From: Phenylobacterium sp.
GTDB lineage: Bacteria; Pseudomonadota; Alphaproteobacteria; Caulobacterales; Caulobacteraceae
DNA length: 64,000 nt
Direction of reading: 5' to 3'
Assembly (NCBI GenBank): GCA_017991675.1
Contig: JAGOQB010000001.1
Span: forward strand, 186,001 to 250,000
The notes under the pieces were generated by a model, which worked only from the letters and a program-made list of their open reading frames with translations, was not told the DNA's origin and did not search any database. The position numbers were made by a program, and so were the translations under genes. Of this stretch, positions 8,333 to 16,290 are shown piece after piece. Positions within the stretch are counted from its first letter, which is position 1; each line of letters opens with the position of its first letter.

Positions 8333-8845
8333 ATGGCCGCCCTGCCGCGCAAGCTCAAGTTCATGAACGTCTTCAACGACGGGGATTCCTATCTCGGTCA
8401 GCTGAAGACCGCGACGCTTCCGAAGCTCACCCGAACCATGAAGGAGTGGAAGGGCGGCGGCATGGATGGCGCCGTGAAGATCGATGTCGGCCAAGAGCTC
8501 CTCGAGTTCGAAGCCACCTATGGCGGCCTTATGATCGGGATCCTGCGCCAGTACGGCATCATGAACGTCGCGGGCGTCGGGCTGCGCTTCGTCGGCTCCT
8601 ATCAGCGGCCGGACGACGGCCAGGTCGACGCCGTCGAGGTCGTGATCCGTGGCCAGCATGAAGAGATCGATATGGGCGACGCCGAGCAGGGCGAAGACAC
8701 CGAGTTCAAGGTGAAGACCCCCTGCGCCTACTACAAGCTGAGCATCAACGGCCGGACCGAGATCGAGATCGACCTGCTCAACATGATCATGGTGGTCGAC
8801 GGCGTCGACCGCCTGGCCGCCCACCGCGCCGCCCTCGGCGTCTGA
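8333..8845 (+). CDS. FII: Major tail tube protein FII
   Basis: 170 residues, the usual size of P2 FII. It begins LPRKLKFMNVFNDGDSYLGQ with TLPKLTRTMKEWKGGGMDGAVKIDVG, the family's characteristic opening. It ends with YYKLSINGRTEIEIDLLNMI, the conserved C-terminal strand. It polymerises into the inner tail tube. GGAGA lies upstream of the ATG. It sits between sheath and E, as in P2. Confidence 0.93.
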   Translation: MAALPRKLKFMNVFNDGDSYLGQLKTATLPKLTRTMKEWKGGGMDGAVKIDVGQELLEFEATYGGLMIGILRQYGIMNVAGVGLRFVGSYQRPDDGQVDAVEVVIRGQHEEIDMGDAEQGEDTEFKVKTPCAYYKLSINGRTEIEIDLLNMIMVVDGVDRLAAHRAALGV

Positions 8846-8867
8846 TCCCTCAAGCTAGGAGAAAGCC

Positions 8868-9173
8868 ATGGACGGCAAGCCGCTCGTCTCCGACCCGATC
8901 ACGCTCGAAAAGCCCATCACTCGGGGCGAGCAGTCCATCGAGAAGATCCAGATCCGCAAGCCGCAGTCCGGCGAGCTGCGCGGCGTCTCCCTGGTCGATC
9001 TCGGCCAGATGGAGGTCACCGCCCTGCACAAGGTGCTGCCGCGCGTCACGCTCCCGCCGCTGACCGAGCACGAGGTCTCCCAGCTGGACCCGGCCGACCT
9101 GCTCGAGCTCGGGGCCGAGGTCGCCTATTTTTTGCTGAAGAAGGCAAGGCGCGAGGCCTTCCTCGCCGGGTAG
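8868..9173 (+). CDS. E: Tail assembly chaperone E
   Basis: 101 residues of the phage tail assembly protein E family (pfam Phage_TAC type; P2 gpE). It contains the conserved LRGVSLVDLGQMEVTALHKVLPRVTxPPL block. Tail chaperones bind the tape measure before tube polymerisation. AGGAG precedes the ATG. A slippery heptamer at 9128-9134 allows a fraction of ribosomes to slip back one base and continue into E', giving an E-E' fusion of 144 residues; unshifted ribosomes stop at 9173. Confidence 0.9.
   Translation: MDGKPLVSDPITLEKPITRGEQSIEKIQIRKPQSGELRGVSLVDLGQMEVTALHKVLPRVTLPPLTEHEVSQLDPADLLELGAEVAYFLLKKARREAFLAG
9128..9134 (+). other. -1 programmed frameshift site (T TTT TTG)
   Basis: The zero-frame codons are TAT TTT TTG, so the heptamer T TTT TTG lies in the X XXY YYZ register required for -1 slippage. 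It is the same heptamer known for P2 gene E. The -1 frame stays open from here to the TGA at 9299-9301 and encodes E'. Confidence 0.85.
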
Positions 9174-9181
9174 ACGACGTG

Positions 9182-9301
9182 ATGGCCGACCTGGCCGTCG
9201 TCTTCCACTGGCCGCCGGCGGCCATGGCCGAAATGTCCATCACCGAACTCATGGAATGGCACGAGCGCGCCGCCAAGCGGGCCGGGCCCAAGGACCGCTG
9301 A
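9182..9301 (+). CDS. E' (GpE family), C-terminal part of the E-E' frameshift product
   Basis: The -1 frame after the slippery site reads through a 39-residue GpE-family segment beginning MADLAVVFHWPPAAM and ending in TELMEWHERAAKRAG, like P2 E'. A GTG (9179) and ATG (9182) could allow separate initiation, but expression as the E-E' fusion, 55 residues beyond the shift point, is the expected mode. The fusion acts with E as chaperone for the tape measure, which starts 9 bp later. Confidence 0.85.
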   Translation: MADLAVVFHWPPAAMAEMSITELMEWHERAAKRAGPKDR

Positions 9302-9310
9302 CGCGCGCTC

Positions 9311-11671
9311 ATGGACAAGAACCTCCGCATCCAGGTGATCATGAGCGCCATGGACAAGCTGACCGGGCCATTGCGCTCGGTCGGCGGCGCCAGCGCCAAG
9401 GCCCGGGCCGAGCTGAAGGCCACCCACGCCCAGCTAACCAAGCTCAACCAGCAGTCCAAGCTGATCGCCACCTTCCGCCAGGTGCGCGGCGCGCTGCGCG
9501 ACGTCGATCGCGAACTTGTCGGAGCCCGTGCCAAGGCCAACCAGCTGGGCCAGGAGTTCTCCAAGATCGAGAACCCGACGCGCAAGGTGACGCGCGCCTT
9601 CAACGCGGCAAAGCGCGAGGTCGAGCAGCTGGAGAAGCGCCAGCAGACCCAGCGCCGCACGCTGCAGGATCTGCGGCGTACGATGAACGACGCCGGCCTC
9701 GAGGCCGGTTCCTACGCCCGCCATCAACGCGAGATCCGCACGGCGACCGACGACGCCAATCGCGCGCTCGAGCGCCAAAAGGCCAAGCTGAAGGATCTCG
9801 ACCGCCGTCAGCACCAGATGGCCAAGGGCCGCGCCGCCGGCCAGCGGATCTCCGACGTGTCCGGCAAGGCCGCGGTCGCCGGCGCAGCCGGGCTTGGCGC
9901 TGGCGCTGCCGCCCTGGCGCCGTTCAACGCGTCGGGCGCGGCCGATCGCGACTTCCAAAGTCGCCTGACCACTGTCGGCCTAAAAGCCAATATCGCCCGC
10001 GCCGATCGAACCAAGCTCGGGGAGTACCTCCTCGAACAGGCCGTCGCGGTGAACCAGCTGCCGCAGGATCTGCTCGACGGCTTCGACATCCTGGTCAGCT
10101 CCGGTCAGGAGGCGAAGGACGCGCGCAAGCTGGTCAGCCCGATCGGCAAGGCCGCTACCGCCTGGGAAACGACCTTCGCGGACGTGGCCGCGAGCGACCT
10201 GGCCTTGATCGAGAAAATGGGGATCAAGCCCGAAGAGATCGATCGCATTCACAGCATCATGAGCTTCGCCGGCAAGGAGGGGAAGTTCGAGCAGGCCGAC
10301 ATGGCTGCTAGCTTCCCCGAGCTCACGGCGGCCATGAAGGGTCTGAAGCAGGGCGGCGTGGCCGGCGTCGCAGATCTCGCGGCTGGCACGCAGGCTGTGA
10401 TGAAGAACGCCGGCAACGCCTCGACCGCGGCCAACAACCTGAAGAACCTGCTCGACAAGCTCACAGCCCCCGAAGTCGAGAAGAACTTCAGTAAGTTGGG
10501 CGTGAATCTTCCAGCGGAATTGGCCAAGGCCAACGCCGAGGGCAAGCCCCTGCTCGACACCGTCGTCGAACTCATGAAGGTCGCCACCAAAGGCGACGAG
10601 ATGAAGCTCGGCCGCATCTTCGGCGACGTGCAGGCGCGCGATGCTGCGCGAGCCCTCTGGCAGAACCAGGCGTTCTACCAGCAGGTCCGCGATCAATCGC
10701 TGCTGGCGAAGGGCGAGGTCGGTCGCGACTTCAAGGAGCGGAAAGGCGACGCCGCCTACACCGAGAAGAGTGTTCAGGTCGCCCAGTCGGTGGCGGAGAT
10801 CACTGTCGGCGGGGCGCTGCGCGACATGATCGTCAGCCTGCTCGAGCCCCTGAAAGAGTTCTTCCTGCAGATCGGCCAGTTCGCCAAGGCGCACCCCGGC
10901 ATCGTCAAGTTCGCGGCCGTCGCCGCCGGGGTCCTTGCGGTCTTCGGCGCGATCGCCCTGGTGATCGGCGCCGTCCTCGCTCCGCTTGCAATCCTGGCCG
11001 TCGTCGCCGGCGCGATCGGGATCGGCCTTCTCCCGCTGCTGGCCATCATCGCCGGCGTCGCAATTGCGATCGGCGCCCTGGTGCTCGGCGTGATGATGCT
11101 TCGCAAGCGATGGGCCGAGACTGTGGTCATGTGGAAGGACTTCTGGGCGAACCGCAAGGAGGATGCGAACAACTTCCTCCTTTGGTTCAACACGTTGCCG
11201 CAGGTTTTTCAGACCATAGGCCGCGCGATGATGGAAGGCCTGATCGCCGGTATCAGGTTCATGATGGACCCGCTTGGATCCACCGTGCGCGGCGTGGCCG
11301 GGATGCTGCCGGAGCAGGTCAAGGAGCGGCTCGGAATCCATTCGCCCTCCCGCGTCTTCGCCCAGATCGGTCGCGACACCATGGACGGCCTGGCGCTCGG
11401 GATCCGCGGCGGCCAGCGCGGGCCGCTGGACGGCGTCAAAGCGACGGCGGCGTCCATGGCCGCTATGATGCTGCCCGCTGGTGGCGCGGCGGCCATGTCG
11501 GCCAGGCCGCCGGCGGCCGCGGCCGCGCCGATCGCTATCACCATCCAGGTGCACGCTGCCCCGGGCATGAGCGCCGAGCAGCTGGCTCGCCTGACCGCCG
11601 TCGAGGCGCGCAATGCGTTCGAGAACCTGCGCGCCGATCCCCTCGCCGCCTTCGCCGACTACGGGGACTAG
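9311..11671 (+). CDS. T: Tail tape measure protein T
   Basis: 786 residues. It begins MDKNLRIQVIMSAMDKLTGPLRSV, followed by long Lys/Arg/Gln-rich coiled coils (about 25-190). The TP901-type core domain follows (about 195-480; LLEQAVAVNQLPQDLLDGFDIL, PELTAAMKGLKQGGVAGVADL). Hydrophobic Ala/Ile/Val membrane segments lie near 530-600. A C-terminal LGIHSPSRVFAQIG motif is typical of tape measures. The protein sets tail length and is injected ahead of the DNA. Being behind the E/E' pair is the expected order. Confidence 0.93.
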   Translation: MDKNLRIQVIMSAMDKLTGPLRSVGGASAKARAELKATHAQLTKLNQQSKLIATFRQVRGALRDVDRELVGARAKANQLGQEFSKIENPTRKVTRAFNAAKREVEQLEKRQQTQRRTLQDLRRTMNDAGLEAGSYARHQREIRTATDDANRALERQKAKLKDLDRRQHQMAKGRAAGQRISDVSGKAAVAGAAGLGAGAAALAPFNASGAADRDFQSRLTTVGLKANIARADRTKLGEYLLEQAVAVNQLPQDLLDGFDILVSSGQEAKDARKLVSPIGKAATAWETTFADVAASDLALIEKMGIKPEEIDRIHSIMSFAGKEGKFEQADMAASFPELTAAMKGLKQGGVAGVADLAAGTQAVMKNAGNASTAANNLKNLLDKLTAPEVEKNFSKLGVNLPAELAKANAEGKPLLDTVVELMKVATKGDEMKLGRIFGDVQARDAARALWQNQAFYQQVRDQSLLAKGEVGRDFKERKGDAAYTEKSVQVAQSVAEITVGGALRDMIVSLLEPLKEFFLQIGQFAKAHPGIVKFAAVAAGVLAVFGAIALVIGAVLAPLAILAVVAGAIGIGLLPLLAIIAGVAIAIGALVLGVMMLRKRWAETVVMWKDFWANRKEDANNFLLWFNTLPQVFQTIGRAMMEGLIAGIRFMMDPLGSTVRGVAGMLPEQVKERLGIHSPSRVFAQIGRDTMDGLALGIRGGQRGPLDGVKATAASMAAMMLPAGGAAAMSARPPAAAAAPIAITIQVHAAPGMSAEQLARLTAVEARNAFENLRADPLAAFADYGD

Positions 11672-11677
11672 CCCGCC

Positions 11678-12157
11678 ATGATGATGAGCCTCGGGTTTTT
11701 CATCTTCGAGATTGGCACCCTGCCCTATCAGGACCTGCAGCGCCGCACGTCCTGGCGCCATGCCGCGACCTCGCGCATCGGCGTCCGGCCCGCCTTCCAG
11801 TTCCTCGGCGACGACGACGACAGCATCAACATCGCCGGCGTCATCTTCCCCGCCCTGACGGGCGACCCCGGCGGACTGGACACCCTGCGCGACATGGGCC
11901 GCACCGGCGACGCCTGGCCGCTCGTCGCCGGCGACGGCACCGTCCATGGGGCCTTCAAGCTCGACAGCGTCCAGGATGGCCGGCGCGAGTTCTTTCCCGA
12001 CGGCACGGCACGGGAGATCGAGTTCTCGCTCGTCCTCTTCCGCGTCGATGACGACCAGGTGCTCTCCGCCGACGCCGCCGGCGGCGTGGGCGAGGACCTC
12101 GACCCCATCGTCGACTACGATCTGGATCCAGCGGTCACCTCGCCGGTGGCCGACTGA
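11678..12157 (+). CDS. U: Tail completion protein U
   Basis: 159 residues of the P2 gpU family, with FFIFEIGTLPYQDLQRRTSWRHA, then IGVRPAFQFLG and the GVIFPALTGDPGGLDTLRDMG block. GpU is needed to finish the tail or baseplate end of the tube. The ATG at 11678 is followed by two more in-frame ATGs, so the exact start is uncertain by two residues. The stop overlaps the ATG of D. Confidence 0.9.
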   Translation: MMMSLGFFIFEIGTLPYQDLQRRTSWRHAATSRIGVRPAFQFLGDDDDSINIAGVIFPALTGDPGGLDTLRDMGRTGDAWPLVAGDGTVHGAFKLDSVQDGRREFFPDGTAREIEFSLVLFRVDDDQVLSADAAGGVGEDLDPIVDYDLDPAVTSPVAD

Positions 12158-13131
12158 TGCCCACGCCTGACTTTCGCCTGTCGCTGGACGGCCAGGACCT
12201 GACGCCCCGGGTGCGGCCGCGCCTGTCCACGCTCTCCCTGACCGAGCGGCGCGACGAGGCGGCCGACCAGCTGGACCTGGTCATCACCGACGAGGACGGG
12301 CGCATGGCCCTGCCGAAGACCGGGGCGATCATCGAGCTCGAGCTCGGCTGGCGCGGCGGCCTGCTGGTCCCCAAGGGCCGATTCAAGGTCGACCAGGTGG
12401 GCCACCGCGGCGCGCCCGACACGATCTCGATCAAGGCCCGCTCGGCCGACTTCACCGCGGCCTTCAGGAAGCGTCGGAACGGCAGCTGGCGCGGAAAGTC
12501 GCTCGGCCAGGTCCTGCAGGAGGTCGCCGGCCGCAACGGCCTTCGCCCCTCGATCGCGCCCGCCCTAGCCGCCCTGCCGCTGCAGCTGGTCGATCAGAGC
12601 CGCGAGAGCGATGCGGCCCTGCTGAGCCGGCTCGGCCGGGAGCATGGCGCCGTGGCCACGGTGAAGAACGGCTCCCTCGTCTTCGCGCCGATCGGCGCGG
12701 GCACGACCGCCTCGGGCGCGACGCTGCCCGGGTTCGAGATCCGCCGCCGGGACGGCGACCAGCACGACTATCAGACCGCCGAGCGCGGTTCATATGACGG
12801 GGTCGAGGCCAGCTGGCATGACGACGACAGCGGCGAGACGAACACCGTCAGCGTCGGCGGCGGCGACAACGCTAAGCGCTTGCGGCGGACCTATGCGTCC
12901 GAGGCCAGCGCCCGGCGCGCGGCGACGACCGAACAGAGCCGCATCGCGCGGGAAAAGGCCAAGTTCCGCTACGCCCTGGCCCTTGGCCGGCCCGAGCTCT
13001 ACCCGGAACAAAAGGGCAAGGTGCTGGGGATCAAGCCGGAGATCGAGGCGACGACCTGGATCATCGACCAACTGGTCCACACGCTCGGCGAGGGCCTGAC
13101 CACCTCGATCGAGTTCGAGGCGGCTACGTGA
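12157..13131 (+). CDS. D: Late control protein D (baseplate hub)
   Basis: 324 residues, the standard size for P2 gpD, a gp27-like hub domain protein under the spike. It opens with PDFRLSLDGQDLTPRVRPRL and contains DQLDLVITDEDGRMALPKTG and LGQVLQEVAGRNGL, then LLSRLGREHGA, all conserved family blocks. The start shares four bases with the stop of U. It is the last gene of the tail block; an inverted repeat follows immediately after the stop. Confidence 0.92.
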   Translation: MPTPDFRLSLDGQDLTPRVRPRLSTLSLTERRDEAADQLDLVITDEDGRMALPKTGAIIELELGWRGGLLVPKGRFKVDQVGHRGAPDTISIKARSADFTAAFRKRRNGSWRGKSLGQVLQEVAGRNGLRPSIAPALAALPLQLVDQSRESDAALLSRLGREHGAVATVKNGSLVFAPIGAGTTASGATLPGFEIRRRDGDQHDYQTAERGSYDGVEASWHDDDSGETNTVSVGGGDNAKRLRRTYASEASARRAATTEQSRIAREKAKFRYALALGRPELYPEQKGKVLGIKPEIEATTWIIDQLVHTLGEGLTTSIEFEAAT

Positions 13132-13156
13132 TTCGGCGCTCAACGCTAGGCCGAAT
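13131..13156 (+). terminator. Inverted repeat after gene D (possible weak terminator)
   Basis: ATTCGGC (13131-13137) pairs with GCCGAAT (13150-13156) across a 12-bp loop. It begins at the last base of the D stop codon and is followed by an AT-rich stretch (taagtgaaaaattc) but no clean T-run. It separates the tail operon from ogr and may attenuate read-through. Confidence 0.35.
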
Positions 13157-13214
13157 TAAGTGAAAAATTCGCGCTATGTGCTAGTGTTCTAAGGCAAAGC
13201 TGTCGGGGTTGAAC

Positions 13215-13499
13215 GTGAAGCAAGTTTCTATCCGCTGCCCACATTGTGACGAGACCGCCCGCGTGCGGACCAGCAAGTCGATGACGCGCCTGGTGCGCGA
13301 GAGCTACATCCAGTGCAACAACATCGAATGCGGCCACACGTTCGTCGCTCAGCTGGTGATCGTCCGGACGCTGTCGCCGTCGGCCGCGCCGCGAAACGAC
13401 ATCCACCTGCCGGTCGTGCCGCCGCCCAACTTCCGCCGCCGGCGGCCCGCCGCAGCCAATGACGACGGTGCTGCGCTGGGCGATGTCGCCCGGGGCTGA
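13215..13499 (+). CDS. ogr: Ogr/Delta-type zinc-finger late-gene activator
   Basis: 94 residues from GTG 13215 (a TTG at 13209 is the alternative). It has the exact Ogr zinc pattern C-X2-C-X22-C-X4-C (CPHC near residue 8, then CNNIEC), followed by GHTF. In P2 and 186 this protein recruits RNA polymerase to late promoters through a dyad about 55 bp upstream of the start. It lies downstream of D as in P2. Its likely targets here are the dyads at 986-1014 and 6187-6215. The C-terminal 40 residues are longer than in P2 Ogr and are Arg/Pro-rich. Confidence 0.88.
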   Translation: MKQVSIRCPHCDETARVRTSKSMTRLVRESYIQCNNIECGHTFVAQLVIVRTLSPSAAPRNDIHLPVVPPPNFRRRRPAAANDDGAALGDVARG

Positions 13500-13518
13500 T
13501 CTGCGATAGGCTCGCACC

Positions 13519-13872
13519 ATGCGCGCCCCTCTGAAACAGATCCGCAAGGCGGCCGAGCGGTTCATCGAGACGCAGGACCAGGTCCATGCGCCGGCCGAGC
13601 TGCCGCAGCTGCTGCACACGACCGCCCTGCACCTGGCCGGGCGGTTCGGGCTGACGCACGACGACGCCTACGACGTTGCGCTCGGGGCCTGGTCGGAGAT
13701 CGAGGGCAAGCGCAGCCGCTGCTACGTCGACCTCGACATGTCCACGCCCCACCTGGTGTTCCTGGTCGATCCGGTCGCTGGGATGCGCCGCCCCATTCCC
13801 GTCGTCGACCTGGTGCGCCTGCTGGGCCCCCGACAGGTCAGCACCTCGGCGACGCCGGCGGCGATCGCCTAG
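13519..13872 (+). CDS. Phage hypothetical protein
   Basis: 117 residues, ATG 13519, 19 bp after ogr. Soluble, with a helical N-terminus (KQIRKAAERFIETQDQVHAP) and a central LHTTALHLAGRFGLTHDDAYDVALGAWSEI, then VDLDMSTPHLVFLVDP. No known motif. It ends just before the higBA promoter. Codon use matches the phage block, so it is probably genuine. Function unknown. Confidence 0.65.
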   Translation: MRAPLKQIRKAAERFIETQDQVHAPAELPQLLHTTALHLAGRFGLTHDDAYDVALGAWSEIEGKRSRCYVDLDMSTPHLVFLVDPVAGMRRPIPVVDLVRLLGPRQVSTSATPAAIA

Positions 13873-13894
13873 CTTTCCGCCTCAGGCTCCGATT

Positions 13895-13944
13895 GTGTCA
13901 ATCATCAGTTGACACGCCCGACCGTGTCGCCTATTAATTGACAC
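13895..13944 (+). promoter_or_regulatory. higBA promoter with two operators; transcript probably leaderless
   Basis: -35 TTGACA (13909-13914), exact 17-bp spacer, -10 TATTAA (13932-13937). Counting 7-8 bp from the -10 puts the transcription start at or next to the ATG of higB (13945). Two palindromes of identical architecture overlap the promoter: GTGTCAA-N7-TTGACAC (13895-13915) covers the -35, and GTGTCGC-N7-TTGACAC (13924-13944) covers the -10 and start. They are 29 bp apart centre to centre, fitting autorepression by HigA. Confidence 0.75.
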
Positions 13945-14226
13945 ATGGAAATCGAGAGCATCAAACACAAGGCGCTTCGCAAGCTCGTTGAAACGGGCGC
14001 GACGAAGGGTGTGATCGAGGCCGGACGCGTCATCGACATGATCGCCTTCATCCTCGCCGCCTCGGGCATTGATGAACTGGCGACCCCGCCGAACTTCGGC
14101 TTCCACGCGCTCACCGGCGACCGCAAGGGCTCCTACTCGATGACGGTGACGAAGAACTGGCGAATGACCTTCAGCATGGCCAACGAGACCACCATCGCTG
14201 AACTCGACCTGGAGGATTATCACTGA
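13945..14226 (+). CDS. higB: HigB-type toxin (RelE/ParE superfamily)
   Basis: 93 residues with the HigB core: ATPPNFGFHALTGDRKGSYSM, TKNWRMTF and the C-terminal IAELDLEDYH. HigB toxins are ribosome-dependent mRNA endonucleases. It is first in a two-gene operon (toxin before antitoxin, the usual higBA order) and its stop shares one base with the ATG of higA. No ribosome site can exist upstream if the transcript is leaderless as the promoter suggests. It probably stabilises the prophage or acts against other phages. Confidence 0.9.
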   Translation: MEIESIKHKALRKLVETGATKGVIEAGRVIDMIAFILAASGIDELATPPNFGFHALTGDRKGSYSMTVTKNWRMTFSMANETTIAELDLEDYH

Positions 14227-14528
14227 TGGCGATCAAGGTTCACCCTTCCATCCACGTGCATCCCGGCCCCTGGCTCAAGCGGCAGGTCGTGGATCCGCAT
14301 GGCGGCCTGAACGTCAAGCAGCTGGCCGAGCACTTCGGCGTCTCGCGCCAGAACCTGAGCAACGTCCTGCACGGGCACACGGCGCTGTCGGCCGACATGG
14401 CCATCCGCTTCGAGAAGGCGTTCGGCGTGAAGGCCGACACCCTCATGCGGATGCAGGGCGCCTACGAGCTCGCCCAGGCGCGGATCCACGAGGACGAGAT
14501 CAAGGTCGGATCGCTACAGGCGGCGTAG
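14226..14528 (+). CDS. higA: HigA-type antitoxin (HTH, XRE family)
   Basis: 100 residues. The helix-turn-helix spans about residues 27-65 (VKQLAEHFGVSRQNLSNVLHG, ALSADMAIRFEKAFGVKADTL), the HigA/VapI signature. HigA neutralises HigB and represses the operon by binding palindromes at its promoter; two such palindromes lie at 13895-13944. The ATG overlaps the higB stop. Codon use is like the surrounding phage genes. Confidence 0.9.
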   Translation: MAIKVHPSIHVHPGPWLKRQVVDPHGGLNVKQLAEHFGVSRQNLSNVLHGHTALSADMAIRFEKAFGVKADTLMRMQGAYELAQARIHEDEIKVGSLQAA

Positions 14529-14575
14529 CGCGGCTGTCGTCCCGCCGCGCAGCGGCCGCCTCAGATGCGGCGGCC

Positions 14576-15223
14576 TCACCGGCTCGCCCGCCCCCATGGC
14601 GTCTGGACGCAGAAACCGTGCGCGTACTGCGCATTGTCCTCGCACCACGCCTCGGCAGATTCTCCGCCGACCCAGGTGCTCCAGCCGACCTCATGGGCGA
14701 GGTTGAGCACCCCGAACGTCGTCAGGTTGTCGTAGTTGGCGGCGCGTAGATCGGCGGCCGACACACTGATGTTTAGGAACGGCCTACGCTGCTCGTTTCC
14801 GAGACGGTCGATGATCGCCACGTCGGTCATCAGGTCGATGTTCTGGATCTCCGGACCATCCTCCGCCACGCCCTTCTTCAACGCCTTGCCGACCGCCTCC
14901 AGGATCTGCCCTGCCTGGGTCACCACCAGCTTTTTCGACACGGGATCAGCGATATAGGCGTGGATGATCAGGTTCGGCCCCGCCACTTCGACGCTCTCGA
15001 TCGACTTGTCCGCCGCCTTGATAGATGGCGGCCCCGCGACGACCTTGATCTCCGGCTGACCTTCACCGTTGGACATGGCCGCCGAGCAGGAAAAGAGGCT
15101 CAGAAACAGCAACGGCAGCGCGAACCAACGCGACTTCATGCCCAGCTTCGGCCACGGCTTGATCGCGACCGCGATCCCGGCGACCAGCAGCGCCAGGCCA
15201 AAAACACCAAGCAAACCGACCAT
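14576..15223 (-). CDS. Unknown membrane/lipoprotein-like protein (prophage cargo)
   Basis: 215 residues from ATG 15223, supported by AGGGGGAG eight bases upstream on the coding strand. Two hydrophobic segments occur: residues 3-21 (LLGVFGLALLVAGIAVAI) and about 34-50 (FALPLLFLSLFSCSAAM). The second ends in LFSC, a degenerate lipobox, so an internal ATG at 15139 would make a classical lipoprotein start. The rest is a soluble domain with three Cys (two near the C-terminus). It is opposite in orientation to the tail operon and divergent from the next gene. I do not recognise a family; a lysogenic-conversion or exclusion role is speculation. Confidence 0.6.
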   Translation of the reverse strand: MVGLLGVFGLALLVAGIAVAIKPWPKLGMKSRWFALPLLFLSLFSCSAAMSNGEGQPEIKVVAGPPSIKAADKSIESVEVAGPNLIIHAYIADPVSKKLVVTQAGQILEAVGKALKKGVAEDGPEIQNIDLMTDVAIIDRLGNEQRRPFLNISVSAADLRAANYDNLTTFGVLNLAHEVGWSTWVGGESAEAWCEDNAQYAHGFCVQTPWGRASR

Positions 15224-15315
15224 GAACCGACTCCCCCTATGCGGGTACTAGCGCGACAGGCACGCGTTCGCATAGAAAAACTGACGCCGCAGAGGCGTCT
15301 AGGGGGCCGCCGACA

Positions 15316-16041
15316 ATGGAGTTTCACCTCGCCCAGCCAAACCAGGGCATGGACTGGCTGCAGTTTTGGGCCTCGATCGTCGGATCGGTCGCCTGGCCGA
15401 TCGCGGCCGCGTCGATCGCATGGATGTTCAAACGCCAGATCTCGGCCTTGCTGGACAAGGTTCGTAGACTGTCGTGGGGCGACGGGGCGATCGACCTGAG
15501 CGAAAAGCTAACAGAAGTCGAGGCAGTCGCGCTCGAAATACCTGCAGCGTCCGACGATGATGCCGGGCCTCAGATACCAACGCCGGTGCCGGCCGATCCG
15601 GCGCCAGTGGGGCAATCCTCGCCGATAGTCACGCCACAACCCGAGGGGGCACCCGGCATAAATAGGGGCCGTCGAGCAAGGTGGTCCCAAGTGAACCCCT
15701 CGGCCACGCTGCACATCGGGCGCCTCGACCTCCCGGCGCGGGCGCGCATCGACGAGGATTGGCAGAGCGTCGAAGCAGCGCTGCGGAAGATCCCTGGTCC
15801 ATTTGGCAAGGCCTGGCCCGACCACGTTTCCGTCGTCACGATGGCAGAGCTCCTGGCAGCGGAGGGAAAAATCGACCCCCGCCTGCACGCGCTGCTGCTC
15901 GACATGGCGTCGATATATCGCACCGCCGGCGCAGGAGACGTCTCGGGCTCGGACGCGTGGCGGTTTCAGACGTTGGCCCTCGAGGTGATCCGGGCCCTGC
16001 ACGCCGTTGAAGAGCGTTTCCGAGAGCCCCGCCTGCTCTGA
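15316..16041 (+). CDS. Unknown single-span membrane protein (prophage cargo)
   Basis: 241 residues, ATG 15316 with AGGGGG upstream. One transmembrane helix at about residues 18-36 (WASIVGSVAWPIAAASIAW) is followed by a basic/Trp stretch, a Pro-rich linker (about 85-120) and a helical C-terminal domain (LTPRxR-like ARIDEDWQSVEAAL, LHALLLDMASIYRTAG). The N-terminal half (FKRQISALLDKVRRLSWGDGAIDLSEKL) resembles small phage or defence membrane proteins of unknown role. It diverges from the 14576-15223 gene across a 92-bp gap, so the two may form a unit. Confidence 0.6.
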   Translation: MEFHLAQPNQGMDWLQFWASIVGSVAWPIAAASIAWMFKRQISALLDKVRRLSWGDGAIDLSEKLTEVEAVALEIPAASDDDAGPQIPTPVPADPAPVGQSSPIVTPQPEGAPGINRGRRARWSQVNPSATLHIGRLDLPARARIDEDWQSVEAALRKIPGPFGKAWPDHVSVVTMAELLAAEGKIDPRLHALLLDMASIYRTAGAGDVSGSDAWRFQTLALEVIRALHAVEERFREPRLL

Positions 16042-16290
16042 CATTCGTGATTGACACCGGCCCCTGCCCCACGCACTGGGCCCCCGCCCAGCCTTAGGGC
16101 CTCAGCCCCACGCGGAGGCCTATCCGCAGGCGCGCGACAGCGCGCCCTGGCAGATGGGCGTTGGTAGTTGGGGCTCCATGGCGCCCCGTCTCGAACGGTT
16201 CTGGATAACTTGTGGCCCGGCAGGGCCACTCCGATCCTCTTCCCTCTCTCAGATAAGCAAATGGTGGGGCGATCCGCCCAACTGCTAGAC
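16042..16290. other. Convergent intergenic region with hairpins
   Basis: About 250 bp between genes that converge. It holds a 7-bp perfect hairpin GTGGCCC-ggca-GGGCCAC (16212-16229) and a smaller CTGGGC/GCCCAG hairpin near 16076-16091. Neither is followed by a T-run on either strand. A bidirectional termination role is possible. No gene seen. Confidence 0.35.
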
